Below are positions 42,520-56,284 of a DNA stretch of 64,000 nucleotides, piece by piece. The stretch covers positions 18,030,312-18,094,311 of the forward strand of contig NC_079420.1 of assembly GCF_026213295.1 (NCBI RefSeq). The letters run 5' to 3'. Under the pieces are notes generated by a model. That model saw only the letters and a program-made list of their open reading frames with translations. It searched no databases and was not told the DNA's origin. A program made the position numbers and the translations under genes. Position 1 is the first letter of the stretch. Each line of letters begins with the position of its first letter. This stretch comes from Gadus chalcogrammus (lineage: Eukaryota; Chordata; Actinopteri; Gadiformes; Gadidae).

Positions 42520-45500
42520 TGCAGGTAAAGTGTTTGTAGTTTCTAATGGTCGGAGGACATTTGCTAGAGCAAGTGTTCAGCAAAGGCCAAAGTGTCTGTG
42601 CACTATTTATTCCAATATTCAAGGCTCGGTGTATGTAAACCACTACAATCTTCCGAATGGGGGATTGAATAATGTTGACGCTATACTCCTTGCAATTAAA
42701 TAGGACACACTGCAGTTAATTGAATCATATTCTGAATAAATTACACCAAATTTGCAAACAGCAATCTCCTGTATCACAAAGCAATACATTTTAGCAATGT
42801 CTTTGAATAAGATTAGTTTTTGGTGTGTTCAACGTTAAGTCCTAATCTAAAGCAATCTGAAAAAATGGATTGGCCAGATGGTCAGAGAATGGTTTTGAGT
42901 TTGATGGACCCATGGAGTGACCTACCCAGGAGGCGGAACAGGAGGAGTCCTACTCTGCAGGACGTGTTTATGTTCATGACCTGTGACACACTTAACCATT
43001 TTCCCCAAAACTCTGTGTGACACGATGAGTCCACTGAAGCGCAGCACAGGGATCCCCTCAGGGGAAGTCTCTCTTCGGTCGCCCCCGTTGGCTGGCTGAG
43101 GAGGTGGACGCTTGGCAAAAGGGAGACATAATATAAAAAAGGAAAAAGGCTCGCCAACGTTGATGGCTACACCAAGAATTTCACTGGCATCTCCTGTTGG
43201 TGCCGGGTGTTCAGTAGAGCGAGAATTGGCCAGAGAGCTAGATCTATTAAGGCAGGAGAGATTGGGCCTGTGTTGAACCTGGAATTTGAATTCCAGATTC
43301 AACACAATTCCAAGGGGGGAACCATTCCATGTCTGACATTTCTGTCTGTGTGAAAAGTTGTTGACAGACAAGGGTGTCTGTCCACATTGTTATTGACAAA
43401 TGGTAAGAAAATAACCCTACAAATGAGTTAATCTTTTCTAACTTTATCCATCTCGGTCCACTGTACCAGTTCAAGGCCCATCAAAATTCTCGGTAGGAAA
43501 AGGTCACTTAAGGGAGGACACGTTATTTTATAAGTTATGTGACTTAAGTTCACAATGTGAGATGCTCATTCAGCGTTCCATCTTTTGTGTCAATCTTTCA
43601 CAGAGGCGAAGACATCCCCACGACATCCCCCAGAACCCAGCCTACCTGCCTTCTGCTACGCTTTGGACCGGGCCACAGTGGAACAGGCAGAGGAACCCGG
43701 GAGCTGTAGGCCGTCCATCCGCTGGACACGAGAGTATAACAAGTACCACATAAGCCTATCCTAAGTACTACATGGGAAGAGCTCTGCATGAGACGGCTTC
43801 ACAAACCACTCTGCATGGACTACGCATGGTCAGCCAATGTCAGCCCCTGTTTCTGGCAGGACCAGATTATGCTGGACCTATAATTATTTTTTTTATAATT
43901 TCCTCCCACGTGTTTAAACAGTGCTATTCAGCCATCTATCCACCCACGCTAAGTACAGATGCAATTGCATGCTTAAGGCTTGAGGAACCATCAGAACTAA
44001 TTCTGCCAATGTCGGCATTAACGCTTGCTTGGGCTAGTTGGTCCATTTGGGTGTCTTGTTTTTTGATGACTTGAGAATTCCCATTTCATTTTCACTTTAA
44101 GAAATGTAATCTCAGATTAGTCTTAACTGTTTCAGGACATGTATAATGTGTGAACCAACATAACCTTGTAGGCTAGATTCATAAAAAGATTTCTGTGAGC
44201 GTGTGTCCGTTGGATCCCAATTTTGTTGATGGGATGAACATTCAAATTCATCTGCGACCAATCAAAAGAGGATCAGTTTATGCACTTTGGGAGTGAAGGT
44301 ATTTGGGCTGGGCTTCAGGGTCAGCGTTTTGAACTTACAACATCCTGTTAGTGGTTAATGGGCTCGGGCAAGGTCACAGTCTAAGTGGTTTATTTCAGGA
44401 AGTCCTTATTTCACTTTGCAATATCTACAATGGCTAAAGGAGTCTTTTTCTTGAGGGGATGGGGGTGTATTCTTGATCCTTACAATTATTCAATTGACTG
44501 CACATTGTTTGTTTTTGCAGTCCTTGCATTATATTTAAGCCCTTTTAATAGGCTGCTATGTGGGCCATGGATTGTTGTGGAAATATAGATTTGTTGGAGA
44601 TAAAATGTTTTATTTATAAACAGACATTGTCATCCTCAGTTCAGTCTTTTATTCGTTACCTCCACAAGTAGAGTTTTTAATATTGGAGGTGAAGAGAGTT
44701 CAGATGTTTAGGGGCCCGATGTGGTTTCCTGTTTCTCTCTTCCGATATTACAATAAGTGATGCACTGCTGTTTAAACCGTTTTTCTCTTTTAGCTTGCTA
44801 TCCCCACATTAATACATCTTCAAACTTTTAAGTTGGCAGGGTCAAAGTAATTTGTTCATCTGTTCGTCTTTAGCAATCCTGGAAGCGCCACTTACTAAAA
44901 ATGCAGAACTCTGAACAGCCACTTTAGTTTTAAATGAATGTATTTGTTTCTTAACTCTCTTGCACATGGCTTTCAATTATGTTTGACTTGTTTGTTTATT
45001 TGTTATTATTTAATACTTGTATTTTTATATTCTATCTTGGTGCAAAAGACAATGTGAAAAAGAATCTGAATGTTATGTTAACCCCATTAAATGTTGAATA
45101 TATAATTATATTAAAAAGGAGATAGTTATTGGGTTATTCTGTAGAGCACATGAAACCACTGCAGTTGCAACCAAGTAGCACATTTTCTTTTGTCATGAAA
45201 AAAAGTTTTCCAAATGTATTATTTTGTCAATATATATTTCTATGAATGTATGATCAAGAGGAAATGTGAATAGCTGTTGCTTTAAAATTGCATCAATAAA
45301 GGAGACTAACAAGTACTGGAATTTCTTGTAACTTAATGAAATACGATGAAACTCTGCAAAATTGTTTTTGTATGTTTTTATTGTCCTTGTACTGAATTCA
45401 GATGGCAATACTCATCAGTTAAAGGAGGATTGTCGTTATTTGTTTTCAATTTAATGTAATATAAAAATGTAGCTAATGGTAAAATCAACAGGTGTGGCCA

Positions 45501-47796
45501 TCCTATGTAGTCCCCCATGAGGGATCAGGGACTTTCCCTGTGAGGATTAAAAGCAGAGGGCTGTGTGTGAGTGTGTCATAGTCAAAAGAGCCACCCACGC
45601 AAGCCATCACCAGGGTGTGGACCACGACAGGCCCACAAGTGCGTATCAGCAACCTTTTTTGTGATAAGACTTTTACTGAATAGATAAAGGCCATTTTGTG
45701 AACTCTGTAACCCCTGGGTATCTAAACCTTGGGTTCCCCTCACATGGACCAAGAGATTGGTAACGATGGCCTGAATTATTATTATTAATTGAGGCCACCG
45801 ATCGTTTGGTTTGGGCCTTCCTATGATGTGTTGGTGAGGGAGGGTTGGGTTTTCGAGACACAAAGGGGGTTTTGTAAATAGAGCGCAGGTGTTTTGAATT
45901 GCATTGTGTGGTTTTTTTCTGCGCTATCACGGAGCACACACCGCACATCCGCTGCCAAGACCATTTGTTATTCTTTTGGTTGTAATGGATGAATCATTTC
46001 TTCCATCGCTCTCACTGTTCCTGTTGCCAAGTGTCCTAAAGTGTTCCAGACACTTAATCACCGGGCCACGTGCCACCACACTCCCAAACCGTGTTTCATA
46101 TCATGTTGCTAAGATGTTTTTTGTGTGCAGGTATACAAGGATACACAAACGCCCTGTTTACACAGTTGAAAAAGTTAACCAGATGACATTTTCTTGTCAA
46201 TTTAAGCTAAAGCTAACTTTTTCTACCATGAGTAACCACCTGACGAATTGGTCACATACACATCCATCTTAATCCAAAAAAAAATGAAAATACTTCAACA
46301 CGTTTTTGGCTTTGCCTGCATGCAATTTCTAATACCCCAAAGAGTCTGACGCACCCTGTTTTCATGTAGCGACGGGTAAAGACTTGATGAGCAGACTACC
46401 CGTACCACGGTATTCATATACCAAGGTCTCTTATCCACGAATAAGTGTTTTCAAGTTCCCATGAAATAATTACGTTTTTGTCAAGAGAACAGCCTTATTC
46501 ACTTCCCTCTTGCTACTTCTCATAGTCTCTTCCCAATGCACTCCCAACCCCAAACAAAGGAACGTTTTATTGTCCTGGTCCTAGAGAGATGGGTGGTCTA
46601 TCAGCTAGAGGACCTCGGCGCCCCAGTTTGACAAAATATGCGGAGGTGGGAAAAAGGAACATCGTAGTAAAATTGCAGAGAAAATGTAACCCCCTTCCCC
46701 TCCATGCTTTTGGTTATCATTTGGGACTAATCTGGCTTTTATCAAAGAAGGTCAAAAAATGCACCGAGCATATACAGCCAGCTTTATTGGCATTACAGGA
46801 ATAGTCTAAGTTATAGCGATCTGCATCATATGATATTTTTGTTGGCAACATTAAGCAATTTTTGGAATTATAGTTGTAATAATGTATAATCCTAATAAAC
46901 CAAACTTTGGTTTCCCACATCTCCCATTAGAAAAGTTGTGTCAGTTTCAACCACAACAATGACTCTCTACAGTGTCAAATTATTTCACGCTTAATTAGAT
47001 TAGATTAGAGACAACTATTTACTAATTACTACACAATAACATTCCTATGCGCCTATACTTCCCAACAGGGGGCGATCAGTGCGATGTACAAGCCCTACTG
47101 TTGCAAACACATGTCGGCATTAACACGGAAGGATAAACTAAAACAACGACCCCCATGTCCCATTACAGTGGGCTTTGGCTCACTGGTCCTCTCTTTTGTT
47201 GATCTAAGGGCATGCTGCCCCTGTGCCCCACATATCGGACTGGCAAACACACAGGGGCCTGTGATGGGTTCTGGGGGGTTCTACGGGGATTGGGGCGTGG
47301 GAACAGACTCATGCTAAGGCAGATATAACCGCCCCCTCTACCCATTAGATAAGTATCATCCTGGGTCAAATAAATATATGTTCACAGACCGGACTGTCTG
47401 ACTTTATTCTCGTATTTTGGTAGCGTATATCAACAGAATAACCAAGGTAACATTACATTTTGGACGATAAAACTTTATGTGCGTTTAATATCAGACAATA
47501 ACAGAAAAAAGCAATATGTGATCTTATTACCTGTGAAGTTTGCTTAACCTATCTGCCATCACAGTGTAATCGCTTTGAGATAATGGTAGGAGATCATTGT
47601 TCTTATGAGAAAAGCAACAAAAAAAAAAAGGCACACAAATAGAATACATGCTTTTATGCGTACATTAATGTGGATGGAAAACTGTGCTTGTGTGTTGGGG
47701 GGAGCTCTTAAGTGGGGCAAACCCTGCCCTACCCCTGTCCGTGGCAACGCAGCAGGGGCACAGAGGGGGAGGATCTATGTGTCTGAGCAGCTTCAT
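42520..47796. other. vps9d1 3' UTR and intergenic space
   Basis: No coding exon recognised in 5.3 kb. The proximal part is vps9d1 3' UTR. Candidate AATAAA signals lie at 42735-42740 and, for a much longer 3' UTR, at 45295-45300. On the far side, tttatt at 47403-47408 is a possible minus-strand poly(A) signal for the SDR-like gene ending at 47797. Short frames between these points resemble nothing I know. Confidence 0.5.
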
Positions 47797-50477
<2,681 letters not shown>

Positions 50478-51769
50478 CCTGGGAGTAGGTCTACAGGGCT
50501 GTTGAACTGCAGACTTAATACGCCGATGTTGTCAATACTGACTGTGGCATAATCTTACTTAAGGTGCCTTAAACCCATTTGGTTTTCTGCAGTTCCGCCC
50601 TTTGGTCCATGTTAGTAAAGCCACGCCCGGTGATAAAATTAAATGTTTCCCTCACTGTTAATTGGCGCTCCGTCTTTACTCCCCACAATGGATGTGTGTG
50701 CGAGGGTGTGCACTGTGCATGTGTGAGTATGTGTGAGTGCGTGCGCGCTTGAATATGAATGTGTGTGAATGATGAGTTCGGGGTGTTCCTATAGGCTTGT
50801 TTTCGGTCCATCCATTAGGTTGGAGTGGATGGGACGCCATCTGATGGATAAAACATTTGCGTTCATACAATGACTCCTTGAAAAAGAAAAGGATTCAACC
50901 ATATCTTGATCACATATTATTAAACCATGCCATTGCACATCTCATCTTACATTTGTCCAGATAACAGTAAGAGGTCCTAGGTGCCTGAAGTCTAATCAAG
51001 AACAAGTACCGGAAATTCGGGGTTCAGTCACGTGACAATGTTTACTTTTTTTCGGAACTTTCCCTGATATCAGGATCCACGCAGTCGAATACGACGGACT
51101 AACACCATTGACAATGCTCTAGTATATGTCTTATATAATCGCACAAGAAAAGTTTTGGGGTGAGATGATATATTTTTGTATAATGGATTACCGCAGAGGG
51201 TTTCGATTTCGAATGAAAATATGGTTCATTGCTTATTGATGCTAGCTAAAGCCTTCTGTCCAAATCGTGGGTGTTACGAACTCGTAACGTTACCAGTCGG
51301 TAAGCCCTCTCGTTGACCTCCATGATACGAACAACCGAACGAAATGCGTTTGAGCAAAACCTCAAGTCGATCATTTTTTATGTTGGTAATTTCGTTTTTT
51401 GGCAGTGACCAATGTGCTTCTGTCTTAGCGTTAGCAGGTTCGCTAGCTATGCGTCATATGTCTTCCTGGATTTGTTTTCGATCCCCAAGTTTGGCGCTTA
51501 CACGAACATGTTTGCGTTTTCTTACGATTTATGACTTAAACTCAGGAAATATATGCTACATATTTCATAGGAGGGAACCACATATCGTCGATTTTCGCCC
51601 CTTTGGAATATAAGGCGTATAAATCTATATTAAATTCGCAGCTCGACTTGCTTTTTAGACAGAGCACTTAAAGGAAGTGTAAAGGGCAATTCAGCGATAC
51701 GTGTGTCATCACCATTTATTTTCTTACAGGGGATTCTTTTGTGTATGCCTTATTGGCGGAATCACAGCA
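50478..51769. promoter_or_regulatory. Divergent promoter region, SDR-like gene/spata2l
   Basis: 1.3 kb between divergent start codons. It includes the palindromic E-box GTCACGTGAC at 51027-51036 (USF/TFE type; identical to the core of CLEAR elements) and accggaaatt at about 51008 (ETS-like). The spata2l coding exon starts at an acceptor at 51729/51730, so a non-coding first exon must lie upstream, probably between ~51.0 and 51.6 kb. No other gene is seen. Confidence 0.5.
51027..51036. promoter_or_regulatory. Palindromic E-box GTCACGTGAC
   Basis: A perfect 10-bp palindrome around CACGTG, between the divergent SDR-like and spata2l genes. bHLH-ZIP factors (USF, TFEB/TFE3, MYC/MAX) bind this core. 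Function is inferred from position only. Confidence 0.5.
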
Positions 51770-53838
51770 ATGAACATCCTCTGCCAGATAACCAAAGACC
51801 TGGTGAAGAATTATGATCATTGTTTGGAGAAGCGTTTAGAAAAGGGAGCCTCCAACCTTACATGCGACGATGAGGTCCTGCGTAAGGATGCAGAGGCAAT
51901 ACTGGAGAACGCCGGTGCTGAGGATATGCATTCACTGGGACTGGATCCACTGAAGGTGTTGGAGGAGTCTCTGAAGGCAACAGCAGCTCTGCCAGTATCC
52001 ACTGCAAGTCCATGCAAACGGGGGCTGAGAGGGCTGGCCAAGGCCTTTGAAGTCCTGGAGCAAGCCGCTCTAAATCTCTATCTGAGTCCCTGGAGAGAGG
52101 AGTACAAAGTTGTAAAGGTTTGTTAATATGAATACGTATTTCTGTGTTTCCTGCTACCTTTTTAAACCCCTTGATGTATCAATTTCTCACTCGTTTCATT
52201 CGCCTTCTCTGTCAGATGTACTCCGGTATATTCACACACTGCATCAAGCCAGTGCTGTCCACGGTGCAGATCGCAAAACTTTTTGGGTTGCTAGGATACC
52301 AGCCCTGCATAGGACAGCAAGATCAGCTTCTTCAGGGCCGTTCCGGCGTCCCCTCCCACGGCCAACTCCTCGAGTTGTCCTGTGGGTTCTTCCTGGCCCG
52401 CTGTGAGTGTCAGCTCCTGCTGGCTGCATTAGGGAACCACGGGGGTGAGGCGGAGTGGGAGCTGGGCATGGTGGTGGAGCGGCGCAGAGGACACAGCCTA
52501 CAGGTCAGTCCGTCGGACTAGCTGATCAATCTGAAATTTAGTACTTGCCCTATCATAGTGTTGTTGTTGTTTTTTTATAAGCAGTGAAAAGGCGTATTGT
52601 TGAAAATGAGAATACTTTTGCTCATGTTTTTAACTGTTAATTGCATGACTTTGTCACAACACTAGACTATGTTGACGGTTGTCTAAAAAACATAATAAAA
52701 CAGTGTCCAGGGTCACCCTTTACAGTTGGCTTTAGACAACACCAAGAAGATGCTGGACACCAACCAAATCCTAACGGAGGAAGTGTCTGAGGAATGTGGT
52801 GCAGGTGGCGAGCTAGAGCTGGATCTGTACACCGCCGGCGGGTTAAAGAGTGTCCGGGGGGAGACCGCTGGCTTCCACGATGCCAATGGTGGCCCCCGTT
52901 CGCTTTCATGGGTGTCCAATCACGGCGGCCCGTCAACGACTACAGTCCTCATGACGCAAAGCAACGGGTTCTCTATCCCATCCTCCTCCTCAAGCACAAC
53001 CACGGCGGCCGCTGGTGCCACAGCCCCCGGCTCTAGGGCAAGAGAGCCCCTCTGCGTCTCCACTCTCAACTGCCAACTCTCCAAGACCTCCCCCCCAAGG
53101 CAAATCCCGTCGGGCGCCACCCGAACAGCATCAGCCGCTACGAAACAAGTAGCTTCCCCTGATGAAGACTCACAGAGTCATAACTTTGACAGAAGTGAGG
53201 TCCAGCCATCCATTGCAATGATGCCCGCGTTTGGTTTGCCACAGTCGGAAGACTCTTCGCCCCCTTCGCCAGAGCACGTTTGTGGCTGTGTCCAATTGAG
53301 CAGTTCTCACTTGAAGATCTGCTTGGACTGCAACACTCTGCACGGCTTAACCTGCTCCTCACTGCAGAAGTGCAGCAGCAACCAACACATTCTAGTCAGG
53401 ACTTACAAGAACAAGGAGAAGAGCGGTAAAACCAGGCCACCGTCGTCACAAGGCCTCCACGAGCCGGGCTGGTGCAGGCCTCCGAGCCGTGCCAAAGATG
53501 AAGCAGCCATGTCCATGCTTTTGTGCGATACCACAGATTCAATTGTCAAAACCCCTCAGCCAATCACGTTCCACAGCTGCTGTGACCAGACGCTGGAGCC
53601 GCAATACGTTTGTTTCACTTGCAAGGTCTTCCACTCTGATTCCTGCAGAGAGTGGCTGTCCTGTGAGCAGGGCCACAAAACAAAGCCGCTTCAGGTGTGC
53701 CCTTGTGGGATGGCGTGTCCCCGAACACCTATAGTGCTGTGTAGATACTGCGGCACGGAGTACTGTACCAATTGCTGGTACAGGAACCCTGTTCAATGCA
53801 CCTGTGGAGAAACTTTTGATAATCGGTCGTCGTTCTGA
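51770..53838 (+). CDS. spata2l: Spermatogenesis-associated protein 2-like (Tamozhennic family)
   Basis: Coding exons 51770-52117, 52216-52503 and 52726-53838, all phase 0, give 582 residues. The N-terminal half is a PUB-type domain: LRGLAKAFEVLEQAALNLYL and SPWREEYK align with human SPATA2/SPATA2L, followed by YSGIFTHCIKPVLS and LGYQPC. SPATA2 proteins use this domain to bind CYLD and a short PIM peptide to bind the HOIP subunit of LUBAC. Here LELDLYTAGG (Tyr about residue 247) fits that PIM. The C-terminus is cysteine-rich with two similar zinc-type modules (about 397-430 and 494-525) plus a final cluster to the stop. The protein is longer than human SPATA2L (~424). Synteny with vps9d1 favours SPATA2L over SPATA2. 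Start: first ATG after the acceptor. Confidence 0.9.
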
Positions 53839-54620
53839 TGAAAATAAGTATTTGTGAAAACTATTGCACAATATAAGGCACTTCCAGCCAAATCACAGTG
53901 CCTTATTGGAATCAAAATTCACTCATTCAATCATAACATGAAATGTAACGTCAAAATGGCAAGCTGAAACAATCTGCCTTCTAGTCAAAGTAATTGACAG
54001 CATTTTTTCAAGTGGCTTTTTTTTTTATTTGAGTGCTGTTTTAAACCGTCATTCTGTATTTTACGCACTTCATTTTCTAGGTGTCCATACATTTATCAAA
54101 CTCAAAATAATGTTGCATTAATTATTCTTGTCTCCTGCTCGTTTCAATTAACATTTTAGTTGACAGCAAACTTGACAGTAATAAAATACATGATAAAAGG
54201 GAAAAACCTTTTTGTTGTCATTTATTTGTATTTTCAATGGCTTCCGAACCACACCAGGTGAATCGCACAGCCTATTTGCCCAAACACATGTCAAATCACA
54301 TTTGATGTTTCAAACGCTTTTTTTTTTGTTCACTACAGTCCCATGTATGATACCACCATACTATGCCTGGGCAGGACATGGTCACATAGTGCTTAATCTG
54401 ATTTCATTTTTTTTGTCATGACTGAAAAAAGTTGACTTAATTTATGAAGAAATTTGGACAGATCGTTTCACATACATAAAATGTCAATAACTAGATCTTA
54501 GGTACAGCTTGGGGATCCTTGTTTAGGTCCCAGTCCCTAGCTTAGCAGATCTTATCAGATACGTTCTTTGTGTGTTTATTTGGAGAATAAAGGATAGAGC
54601 AGTCAGCCCATGTTCTCGTG
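53839..54620. other. Convergent 3' UTRs of spata2l and pdf
   Basis: No gene. AATAAA at 54180-54185 is a good spata2l poly(A) signal. tttatt at 54575-54580 (AATAAA on the minus strand) lies only ~41 bp after the pdf stop. The genes are tail-to-tail. Confidence 0.55.
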
Positions 54621-55642
54621 CTACTCGTTGTGCGTCTGCCACTTGATGTTGATAAAGGTCTTGCTATCCATGCGGTCAAGGTAAAGCAGGCCGTCCAGGT
54701 GATCCATCTCGTGCTGGATGATTCGGGCCGGCCAGCCACTCACCTGCCAACTGACAGGTTCAGCATTCTCGTTCAGACCTGCGTAGGGGCATATGTTTCG
54801 CAAATGCACAAAATAAATTGCAAAATTTGTGTTGGCATTTCTACTGAATAACTTCGCATTATTATTGTTTGGGTCGTTTTGAGTAAAATAGTATCAACAC
54901 TAGGACAACAACATTTCCCCAATTGCTTATAACTAAGTTGGGTAATGTTTTTGTCATTTTTAATAAATCGTCCACTGTATTGCCCAATTCCTCGCTTCAG
55001 AGTTGATCTCACAGGTATAGGCCTACCTGACACTTCCACAGACAAGTAGCGGGGTACCGTGGCAGAGAACCCCGAGATGCTCTCGCAGGCCTCCTGGAAG
55101 AGAACCGTCCGTCCGTCCAACACACGCAGAGTTGGGTTGACGAAGATCCTCAGGGGCTGGACAGAGAGACCCCGCGCCTCCCTGGACGCAGGTGAGCTCT
55201 CTTCCATCATCTTCACGGGGTACTCCAGCGCCACGATGCGTAAAGGCACCCCAACCTGAGGCGCACTCAGTCCAACACATTCCAGCCTTCGCATCACTTT
55301 TACCATAGTTTTGATGACCCCTTGTACCTCGGGGCTAGAAATAGTTGCTGGGTCTACATCCGCAGCTTGGGAACGCAGTACGGGGTCCCCAACCTGGCAA
55401 ACGTGATTGTAGGGAGGACAGGAAGGTGGCTGGATCTTGCGTTTAATATACTGGAGATATGAACGCACCCTGACGTTGGAGGAATAACAACATTTAGAGG
55501 CTAGCGGGAAGAAGAGGGGGGTTAATTGATAGCCGGAGGATGTGGCAGTGGCACCTCCTGTGAGGAGGGAAGGCTTTGAATTAGACAGTCCTAAAGTTCT
55601 GTTGGAAAGTCTTAGCACCCGGCTTATTATTGTCCTATTCAT
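54621..55642 (-). CDS. pdf: Peptide deformylase, mitochondrial
   Basis: Two exons, 55642-55027 and 54778-54621 (phase 1), encode 257 residues (human 243). The N-terminal ~75 residues are Arg/Ser-rich with few acids, a mitochondrial targeting sequence. All three deformylase motifs are readable: VGLSAPQVG (motif 1), EACESISGF (motif 2, with the metal-binding Cys; the bacterial form is EGCLS, and the Ala in place of the family's Gly is unusual), and QHEMDHLDG (motif 3, HExxH). The enzyme removes the formyl group from N-formyl-Met of mitochondrially made proteins, using a bound Fe or similar metal. It is head-to-head with tinf2 (642 bp between ATGs) and tail-to-tail with spata2l. Confidence 0.95.
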
Positions 55643-56284
55643 GGCTCAGTCCTATTCGAGGTAGCTAATAAATACAAGTTATGACACGGCGATCCCGGCG
55701 CTAAGAAAAGTTTTTTTAAGAAATGTAAAAAGGATTAGATTTCGGCATAATACCAGTGGTATAATCTCATTCTGAACAACACGCGTTCCCGTCCGACTCC
55801 AATCAAGGTACTGAGCAAGGTTATAGCTAAGTACACTTCCGTTTCCTTATAACATTATTGGCGCTGTCACGATAAGCGAAACGGAGAATTCCGACCCAAA
55901 TGTTATATAATGGATTCCAGGTTCGTGTTCAAGGAATACCGCAACATACTACAGATATCTAGACATTTGTACTCCGTTGAACGAAATTCTGCAGTACATC
56001 GGGGACTTTTATTTTGATACGAGGCTGTGTTGACACCGAAGTATTTTGCAACGTTTTCGACTGTAACCGGAAATGATCAACACCGAACAAGGGTTGTTCA
56101 ATAACATGTTCAAATCTTGCCCCGGTACATGTCCGGGCAAATGGCCATGTATGTATGTAGTGATGGGCGAAACTACTAAAATTCATGAATCTTTAAAAGC
56201 CCTAATGGTGAATGCAAACACATAGCCTTCCCTCCTCCTCAAGCAGATCTGGTTTAGTTTGTGTTTCGTGCATGGAAGAGAAGA
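55643..56284. promoter_or_regulatory. Bidirectional promoter region, pdf/tinf2
   Basis: 642 bp between divergent ATGs. ETS-like cores: acttccg at 55835-55841 and accggaaat at 56066-56074. No clear TATA box. An upstream ATG at 56273 opens only five codons before a TGA, a minimal uORF overlapping the chosen tinf2 start. Confidence 0.55.

Noticed and set aside
54773..55642. Reading pdf as one continuous 289-codon frame
   Set aside because: The frame past 55027 loses deformylase similarity; splicing to 54778 restores motif 3 (HEMDH) in phase.
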